This document shows positions 47,349 to 64,000 of a DNA stretch of 64,000 nt, in pieces; position 1 is the stretch's first letter; each line of letters starts with the position of its first letter. Made by a program: the position numbers and the translations under genes. The DNA comes from Stichopus chloronotus. Its lineage: Eukaryota > Echinodermata > Holothuroidea > Aspidochirotida > Stichopodidae. Under the pieces are notes generated by a model. That model made no database searches. It was not told the DNA's origin and worked only from the letters and a program-made list of their open reading frames with translations. The stretch lies in NCBI GenBank assembly GCA_021234535.1, contig CM037843.1:41417200-41481199 (forward strand), in the 5' to 3' direction.

Positions 47349-50177
47349 ATGGCCTTGATTGGAAGAGTTGGGGAGTTTGATTCCAGCTGTGAGGACTTTG
47401 CAAGTTATGAAGAGAGACTTGGGCAGTTCTTTACTGCAAATGATGTAAAGCCTGAGAAACAGGTAGCAGTTTTCCTTAGTGTTATCGGAGCTAAGACGTA
47501 CGGTCTTCTGAAAAGCCTAGTCATGCCGGAGAAACCGTCGGAAAAAGCTTACGATGAACTTATCAAAGTTTTGAAAGAGCATTTAACGCCTAAACCTCTA
47601 GTCATCGCCGAAAGGTTCAAGTTCCATCGACGCAATCAGAAAGAGGGAGAATCAATTTCAGCTTACGCGGCAGAATTAAAGAAATTATCGTCTACTTGTG
47701 AGTTTGGACAATTTCTCCAGGAAGCGCTGAGAGACAGGTTTGTTTGTGGAATACGGGATGTTACCACACAAAGGAAATTATTGTCACAGGAAAACCTAAC
47801 TTATGCCAAGGCCCTTGAAAGTGCATTGGCCACAGAGATGGCTGCCCACAATGTAAGTGAAATTAATTTAGGAACTCCAGCCCAGGTACACAATGTGGAC
47901 ATGAAAAAAAGACAGTCCGGAAGGAAGCGTGACCAGGCTGCAAATAACTCTCAACAGAATAATAGCAACAGTTGCTATAGGTGTGGCGGATCATATCACG
48001 CAGCAGAAAACTGCAGGTTCAAGACCTACAAATGCAAAAAGTGCCGCAAAACAGGACACCTTGCCAGAGCTTGTCGATCCAAGTTAGGTACAACTACGAG
48101 TAAGCCAAATGCCAATCTGGTGGAAGTTGACCCCAGTACACTTTCTGTGCCCCAACCTCAGCAAGACGACCTGCGCCTTTTTGGACTTCATAGAGTGGAC
48201 GATCCCGGAACAGAATCAATTAAAATTTACGTGACTATTGAGGGGACAGAAATTCCAATGGAACTGGATACGGGAGCAACCATGTCTATTCTCCCCGAAG
48301 ACGTATACAGAGCAAAGTTTCCTAACCTACACTTAGACGTAATTGACCATGGGTTCAAGGCTTACGGGGGAGAAAAGGTAGAGACGCTAGGGCAGGCTCA
48401 TGTATCTGTGGAGTACCAGGACCAATCAGCCAGATTGCCGATAGTTATCGCAAAGGTGAAGGGGCAACCCCCGCTGTTGGGAAGAAACTGGCTTAGAGTT
48501 TTACGTTTGGACTGGGCTTCTATCTTTTCCGTGAAGAAAGCACCAAATCCAGCATCCACAAATGGTGACAGCGTCGATAAACTTTTACATAAGTATGAAA
48601 GCCTTTTAAATGGAGAACTCGGAACTTTAAACGTTCACAAGGCAATAATCAAGGTAAAAGATGATGTCTCTCCTAAATTTTTTAAGCCAAGGCCCGTCCC
48701 TTATGCATTAAAAGAGTCTGTGGGCAATGAGCTTGACAGATTAGAGTTAGAGGGGATTATTTCGAAAGTAGAGCATAGTGAGTGGGCTGCTCCTATTGTA
48801 GTTGTTCCGAAAGCTGACAAAAGTATTCGTATTTGCGGTGACTATAAAGTCACCATTAATCAGTGTATTGACATTGACCAGTACCCCTTGCCAAATCCCC
48901 AAGATATTTTTGCAAATTTGGCAGGCGGAACAGTTTTTTCTAAACTTGATTTGTCGCAGGCCTATCAACAAATGTTGGTAGATGAAAGGTCACGAAAGTA
49001 TTTAACAATTTCTACCCATAAGGGCCTATATCAGTACAATCGCTTACCTTTTGGGGTTTCCAGTGCACCAGCTATTTTTCAGTCAGTAATGGACAAAATT
49101 TTACAAGGTCTGGAGGGGGTGATGTGTTATTTGGATGACATTTTAGTTGTAGGCAACGACAAACGCCAAAACCTGTCTAGAGTTGATGCAGTTCTCCAGA
49201 GATTGGAAGAACATGGATTGAAACTGAAGGTCTCGAAATGCGAGTTTTTGAAAGATTCTGTAGAGTATTTAGGACATGTGGTAGACTCAGAGGGGCTCCA
49301 CCCTAATCCTGAAAAAGTCCAAGGAATTAATGAGGCACCAAAACCCAAGAATGTAAGTGAATTGAGGTCATTTCTTGGGATGATCCAATACTATGCCAAG
49401 TTTTTGCCTAATCTGTCTTCCCTGTTACACCCTCTAAATGAATTACTTAAACCAACAACACACTGGAAATGGACAGAGGAGTGTGAAAAGGCCTTCAATG
49501 ATGCTAAAGCAAATTTGCTATCGGCCAAAGTTCTAACCCATTACGATGTCAATTTACCCATCAAGTTAGCTTGTGCCTCGTCTGCTTATGGCATTGGCGC
49601 AGTAATTTCTCATATATTACCTAGTGGTGAAGAGAAACCAATTGCTTTTGCTTCACGCACTTTAACTTCGAGTGAGAAGAATTATGCACAAATTGAGAAA
49701 GAGGCACTGGCTCTCATTTTTGGGATTAAGAAATTCCATAAGTATCTGTATGGTCGAAAGTTCACCCTGGTTACAGATCATAAGCCTCTCATAAATATTT
49801 TAGGACCTAAGACAGGTGTGCCAGCTTTAGCGGCAGCACGGTTGCAAAGGTGGGCATTAATATTAGCCTCCCACCAGTATGAAATAGAGTTCAGGAAGTC
49901 AGAAGAGCACAGTAATGCTGATGCCTTATCTAGGTTACCTGTAACCATGGCAACCACTGCGCATGATGAAGCTATCTGGCATTTTAACTATTTAAATGAC
50001 CTTCCAATAAATTCTAGAGAGGTAGAAGAGGCTACAAGGAAAGATCCAATTTTGTCAAAGGCATGGCAATTCACTCTCAATGGATGGCCAAACAGTATCA
50101 ATAATGACCACTTGAAACCCTACTTTCAAAGACGGACAGAGTTGTCAGCAGAAGGGGGATGTCTGTTGTGGGGCTGA
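47349..50177 (+). CDS. Gypsy gag-pol: gag, protease, RT, RNase H
   Basis: Start chosen at ATG 47349 (MALIGRVGEFDSS), the usual start of this gag type, because the open frame before it runs back into the LTR; 942 residues. Order: capsid-like gag 1-200; two CCHC knuckles from residue 209 (CYRCGGSYHAAENC) and 229 (CKKCRKTGHLARAC); aspartic protease with LDTGATMSIL around residue 307; reverse transcriptase with the YLDD catalytic box at 594; RNase H region with TDHKPL near 810 and NADALSRLP near the end. No stop separates gag from pol, so capsid excess cannot come from stop suppression. The frame ends at TGA 50175-50177, in the linker that normally leads into integrase. Function: reverse transcription inside the particle. 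Confidence 0.93.
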   Translation: MALIGRVGEFDSSCEDFASYEERLGQFFTANDVKPEKQVAVFLSVIGAKTYGLLKSLVMPEKPSEKAYDELIKVLKEHLTPKPLVIAERFKFHRRNQKEGESISAYAAELKKLSSTCEFGQFLQEALRDRFVCGIRDVTTQRKLLSQENLTYAKALESALATEMAAHNVSEINLGTPAQVHNVDMKKRQSGRKRDQAANNSQQNNSNSCYRCGGSYHAAENCRFKTYKCKKCRKTGHLARACRSKLGTTTSKPNANLVEVDPSTLSVPQPQQDDLRLFGLHRVDDPGTESIKIYVTIEGTEIPMELDTGATMSILPEDVYRAKFPNLHLDVIDHGFKAYGGEKVETLGQAHVSVEYQDQSARLPIVIAKVKGQPPLLGRNWLRVLRLDWASIFSVKKAPNPASTNGDSVDKLLHKYESLLNGELGTLNVHKAIIKVKDDVSPKFFKPRPVPYALKESVGNELDRLELEGIISKVEHSEWAAPIVVVPKADKSIRICGDYKVTINQCIDIDQYPLPNPQDIFANLAGGTVFSKLDLSQAYQQMLVDERSRKYLTISTHKGLYQYNRLPFGVSSAPAIFQSVMDKILQGLEGVMCYLDDILVVGNDKRQNLSRVDAVLQRLEEHGLKLKVSKCEFLKDSVEYLGHVVDSEGLHPNPEKVQGINEAPKPKNVSELRSFLGMIQYYAKFLPNLSSLLHPLNELLKPTTHWKWTEECEKAFNDAKANLLSAKVLTHYDVNLPIKLACASSAYGIGAVISHILPSGEEKPIAFASRTLTSSEKNYAQIEKEALALIFGIKKFHKYLYGRKFTLVTDHKPLINILGPKTGVPALAAARLQRWALILASHQYEIEFRKSEEHSNADALSRLPVTMATTAHDEAIWHFNYLNDLPINSREVEEATRKDPILSKAWQFTLNGWPNSINNDHLKPYFQRRTELSAEGGCLLWG

Positions 50178-51421
50178 GGGTAGTCATTCCTAGCACCCTT
50201 CAGCAGCGAGTCTTGACAATATTACATGAAGAGCACTTGGGAATGTGCAGAATGAAGGCATTAGCCAGAAGCTACTTTTGGTGGCCTGGTTTAGACCAGG
50301 ACATTGAAAGCAGAGTTAGAAATTGTGAGATTTGTGTAGCCGTTAGAAATCAGCCCCCTGTAGCTCCACTTCATCCATGGAAGTGGCCCTCAAAGCCATG
50401 GGAGCGCATTCACATAGACTTTGCTGAAAAGCCTCAAGGTCAATATTTTCTTATAGTCATTGATGCACACTCTAAGTGGCCAGAGGTATATCCTATATTA
50501 AGCATAACATCATCTAAAACTATTGAAGTATTAAGAAAATTATTTGCTGCTTATGGATTGCCTGAAGAAATTGTCTCTGACAATGGACCACAGTTTGTGT
50601 CCAGCGAGTTCAATGATTTTGTTAAAATGAATGGGGTTAAGCATATCAAGGTATCACCATACCACCCTGCATCCAATGGAGCAGCAGAAAGATTTGTTCA
50701 GGTTCTGAAACATGCCTTAAAGACAAGTAACTCGAATCATACCATGACATTGCAACATCGTATTGCAAATTTTCTCATATCTTATCGTAGCACACCTCAC
50801 TCAGTGACGGGTAGATCCCCTGCTGAGTTATTTTTGAAACGCCAAATTCGTACTAAATTTAGCTTGCTCAAGCCAAACCTGCAATCTAAGGTTCAAAGTA
50901 AACAAGAATCAATGAAACAGCAGCATGACAAGGGAAGGGAAAAGGTTCGAAGTTTCGAACCAGGGGATAGTGTTATGGTAAGAAATTTTCGGGGTTTAGA
51001 CAAGTGGCTCGCTGGCATTATTATGCAGCGGCTGGGTTCATTATCATACATAGTGGATGTTAATGGAAATATTCGCCATGTTCACATTGATCATTTGATT
51101 CCTGGTATAACCAAATTTCAGGAGACTCAAGGACAGCAGACTCTGTCAAGTGGGAAGGTCAATGGAAGTTCACCAATGATAGTTGTACCCCACATACCAC
51201 ACATTCCTGCAGTGGGAGAGGAATACCCACAAAACCCAATTAAGCAGCCAGAAACAAAAGTGAAACCAGCTGCCAGTAAGCTGTTGAGTGATCAGGCAAC
51301 AGGTGATAACCAACAAATCACAGTTACTCATCCAAAAAGGGAATCTAAATTACCTAGTTATTTGAAGGATTATGAAGTTAAATTGCCTGGTGTAAATTCC
51401 AATAAACAACAGAGGGTTTAA
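50159..51421 (+). CDS. Gypsy integrase (frame -1 to gag-pol)
   Basis: A 420-residue frame overlapping the end of gag-pol by 19 bases. The first ATG is unlikely to be a true start, since the conserved sequence continues from the other frame at the four-G run near 50172. Zinc-binding HHCC module: HEEHLGMC region through CEIC. The DDE core is complete: D87 (HIDFAE), D141 (SDNGPQF), E177 (AAERFVQ), spacing D-35-E. Then a basic C-terminal domain with HIDHLIPG and a KRESKLPSYLKDYEVKLPG tail. It ends 17 bases before the 3' LTR. Joins cDNA to host DNA. Translation would need a -1 shift, or the copy carries an inactivating one-base change. Confidence 0.92.
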   Translation: MSVVGLRVVIPSTLQQRVLTILHEEHLGMCRMKALARSYFWWPGLDQDIESRVRNCEICVAVRNQPPVAPLHPWKWPSKPWERIHIDFAEKPQGQYFLIVIDAHSKWPEVYPILSITSSKTIEVLRKLFAAYGLPEEIVSDNGPQFVSSEFNDFVKMNGVKHIKVSPYHPASNGAAERFVQVLKHALKTSNSNHTMTLQHRIANFLISYRSTPHSVTGRSPAELFLKRQIRTKFSLLKPNLQSKVQSKQESMKQQHDKGREKVRSFEPGDSVMVRNFRGLDKWLAGIIMQRLGSLSYIVDVNGNIRHVHIDHLIPGITKFQETQGQQTLSSGKVNGSSPMIVVPHIPHIPAVGEEYPQNPIKQPETKVKPAASKLLSDQATGDNQQITVTHPKRESKLPSYLKDYEVKLPGVNSNKQQRV

Positions 51422-51425
51422 ATTA

Positions 51426-51438
51426 AGTGGGGAGGAAA
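51426..51438 (+). other. Polypurine tract
   Basis: AGTGGGGAGGAAA, almost all purine, directly before the 3' LTR TG; the standard plus-strand primer site. Confidence 0.85.
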
Positions 51439-51713
51439 TGTAGTATATTTATATGTTATATTATCCTCAACCAGCAGTGAAGTTCATAGTTATGGAGGAC
51501 ACTCAGTGGATGCCAGTGGTATGACTCATCAGACCACAATGGGCTTATACTGCATACCAATTGATGTACCCTTGTTCTTTGTCTTCAGTTCCTAATCTGC
51601 TCTTGTAGAATACAGTTGAAATATATACCTGCTATTAACTTACATATTGGAGTTCTCTCATAATTGGTGTCATACCCGCGTGATCATTTATTTAATATCA
51701 CCAAGATATTACA
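51439..51713 (+). repeat. 3' LTR of the gypsy element
   Basis: 275 bp, same sequence as 47006-47280 by eye, followed by the target duplication CTTGC at 51714-51718. Confidence 0.96.
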
Positions 51714-51718
51714 CTTGC

Positions 51719-52179
51719 ACCATGGCTTCTCATGCCTCTTACAAGATAGGGACAATTGTGTATGCAAGTCACCAATCATATTTTCATAAAATATCTCACA
51801 AAGTCGGAAAAATAAAATATTTTAGTAAAACTTTGAAGCACACCCTGTTCAAGTCTGCATGTTGCCAGAAATCAGTTGGTTGTGAAGTATACCGACAAAT
51901 CTGGTTCGTACATTGCTATTGATGTTTATTTAACATTGTGGGTTGCAGTCTGGTTCTGACATCTTATGTATGGTGGATCACAAGGGGGAGACAAAAAAAC
52001 CTATACTGTATGTTTTGAACTTACAAAAAATAAGTGGCCTTTAAGATCCTTCAAATTGTACCTTATACTGTACAGGTCTTGAAGTAAACTTTCCTCCCCT
52101 GTAACTCACTTGTTACTTTTGCCAACGATATCATCAGTTTGGCACATTGGTTTAATAAATTCCCCCCCACCCCTCCTCG
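51719..52179. other. Intergenic, nothing recognised
   Basis: No coding signal. The frame running into 51922 is LTR read-through. Confidence 0.45.
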
Positions 52180-52640
52180 TTTGTCATTTGAGGTCACCAG
52201 ATGTTAAACTGTAAAAACCTTGTAAACACAATATCTCCAGAAGGGTAACTGTGACTGATGTCATACTTCATGTTTAGGTTGGTCATATGGAGTAGATGAT
52301 CTCTATTGTTTTTGGTCGAGGTTAGAGGTTACTTGAGGTCACCAGAGATCAAACTGTAAACACAATATCTCCAGGAATCTAACCTTGACTGATGTCATAC
52401 TTGATGTGTGGATTGTATATACTTAGCAGAAGAATCCTTTTGTTTTTGGTGGAGGTCAAAGGTCATTTGAGGTCACCCGAGGTCAAACTGAGAACCTTGC
52501 AAACACATCTCCAGAAGGATGATGATGACTGATGTCATACTTGATATGTGGGTGGGTCATACTGGGTAGGTGATCCCTATTGCTTTTGGTGAAAGTCAAA
52601 TATCTTTTGGGAACACCAAAAATAGGTCATTTGGGGTAAA
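52180..52640 (+). repeat. Tandem repeat with AGGTCA half-sites
   Basis: Three diverged units of about 135-140 bp. ATCTCCAG recurs near 52233, 52367 and 52507, and TGACTGATGTCATACTTGAT recurs in each. Each unit has TTTTGGT-GGAGGTCAAAGGTCA and TTTGAGGTCAC-type blocks. It is the same family as 11790-12540 in opposite orientation, with a shorter period. Confidence 0.8.
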
Positions 52641-53205
52641 AAGGCTCATGAATGTGGTGTTTCAAGTGCAATATTTGTAGTTGATCTCATACTTGTCATG
52701 TGGGTAATTCATGTTTGATATATTATAACCATGTTGCAAGGAATCACGAAGCCTTTTGGCTTTCTGGTTTGAGTTTTTGGCAGAATTCCCAGTATGCCAG
52801 AAGTGATCATTAGTCAATTATTAATTTCTGTCTGCTGAAAAGCACATAGCAAGTTATTTTCTGGACTGAGCAAGTTCATTTGTTTGTGGAGTAAAAATAT
52901 TGCATTTAACACGTATGTCTAATGACAGTATACATAGCCCGTGTAGGCATTCAGTGAAGGTAATTAGATGACCACCCATACATGATTCATAATATCTGTA
53001 AGTACAGTATGTTGGAATATAGAAAAGTTAATAATTAATAAACTCGACTGATTATGGAGATGGCCACTGGGCATAATTATTTTCAGTTAATATAGAGGGG
53101 AAACCAAGCTCAAATGCCTGGCATTCTCATTCCACAACTGCATACACAAATATTACAGTTCATGCATCAGAAAAACATATATTTTTATTACTGTTTCTTT
53201 TTCAG

Positions 53206-63795
<10,590 letters not shown>

Positions 63796-64000
63796 GTAAG
63801 TAAAATGATAGCGTTGTTATTCTAGCAAAATAAAAGAAGTGGTGTGGGGAAGTTGTTTATGAAATTGAGGTATCCATAGTATGGATACCTTAATTTCAAG
63901 TATGGACAGAAGTTGGCCATACTCAGAGAATGTAGCATGTTTTAAGCCTGTACACAAGTTAGGGTGCATACACACTAAGTACGTGACTTAATTGCTACAT

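Larger units (their letters stand above)
47006..51713 (+). mobile_element. Young Ty3/gypsy LTR retrotransposon, 4,708 bp
   Basis: Complete structure: 275-bp LTRs at both ends starting TGTAG and ending TTACA, a 5-bp target duplication CTTGC (47001-47005 and 51714-51718), a primer-binding site right after the 5' LTR, gag-pol, and a polypurine tract right before the 3' LTR. Gag and pol share one long frame, followed by integrase in another frame; there is no env-like gene. Domain order PR-RT-RNaseH-IN defines Ty3/gypsy, and the protein style is that annotated as K02A2.6-like in many invertebrate genomes. The two LTRs look identical by eye, so the insertion is recent. It sits between TRMT5 and SLC38A6, about 1.5 kb before the SLC38A6 exon that carries the start codon. 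Confidence 0.97.

Noticed and set aside
50159..50161. ATG as a true integrase start
   Set aside because: The conserved linker continues from the gag-pol frame, so this ATG is incidental to the frame change.
51422..51713. An env-like gene in the gypsy element
   Set aside because: The 3' LTR begins 17 bases after the integrase stop; there is no room for another gene.

Overview
The window is animal nuclear DNA: AT-rich, intron-dense and full of transposons, with GT-AG introns of up to several kilobases. The gene content and the repeat families (a K02A2.6-like Ty3/gypsy element, CR1-like LINE pieces, hAT and pogo remnants, and a satellite built on TGACCTTTGACC) suggest a marine invertebrate deuterostome, perhaps an echinoderm. 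That placement is a tentative inference; no diagnostic marker gene lies in the window.

Three conserved genes could be assembled exon by exon, with matching splice phases throughout. MNAT1 (MAT1, CDK-activating kinase assembly factor) is on the + strand at 1761-9704; its first coding exon lies off or upstream of the readable part. TRMT5 (tRNA m1G37 methyltransferase) is on the - strand at 31005-26145, in three coding exons that sum to exactly 465 codons. An SLC38A6-like sodium-coupled neutral amino acid transporter is on the + strand from 53303 and runs off the right edge at about codon 327. This order and these orientations (+, -, +) are those of human 14q23.1, so the window is an ancient microsynteny block. 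MNAT1 and TRMT5 point tail to tail; TRMT5 and SLC38A6 point head to head. The products do unrelated jobs (TFIIH/CAK assembly, tRNA modification, amino acid transport).

The gaps between the genes are filled with mobile elements. The MNAT1-TRMT5 gap (10.7-26.1 kb) holds a 288-bp tandem repeat, a decayed gag/protease retroelement (16.8-18.2 kb), a second decayed gypsy gag/protease (19.0-20.4 kb) and adjoining pogo-like and hAT-like transposase remnants (21.0-23.2 kb). The TRMT5-SLC38A6 gap (31-53 kb) holds a hAT-like non-autonomous element nested inside another (both with exact terminal inverted repeats and 5-bp target duplications), a diverged tandem/dispersed repeat family, LINE debris, and a very young 4,708-bp Ty3/gypsy element at 47006-51713. 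That element has two 275-bp LTRs that look identical by eye, a CTTGC target duplication, a primer site and a polypurine tract. Its gag-pol is broken by a one-base frame change between RNase H and integrase.

Several dispersed repeats occur twice, once in the MNAT1 gene (or just upstream of its first visible exon) and once in a TRMT5 or SLC38A6 intron. I found no tRNA, rRNA or CRISPR features, and no gene that clearly forms a new biological system; the most unusual items are repeat structures.
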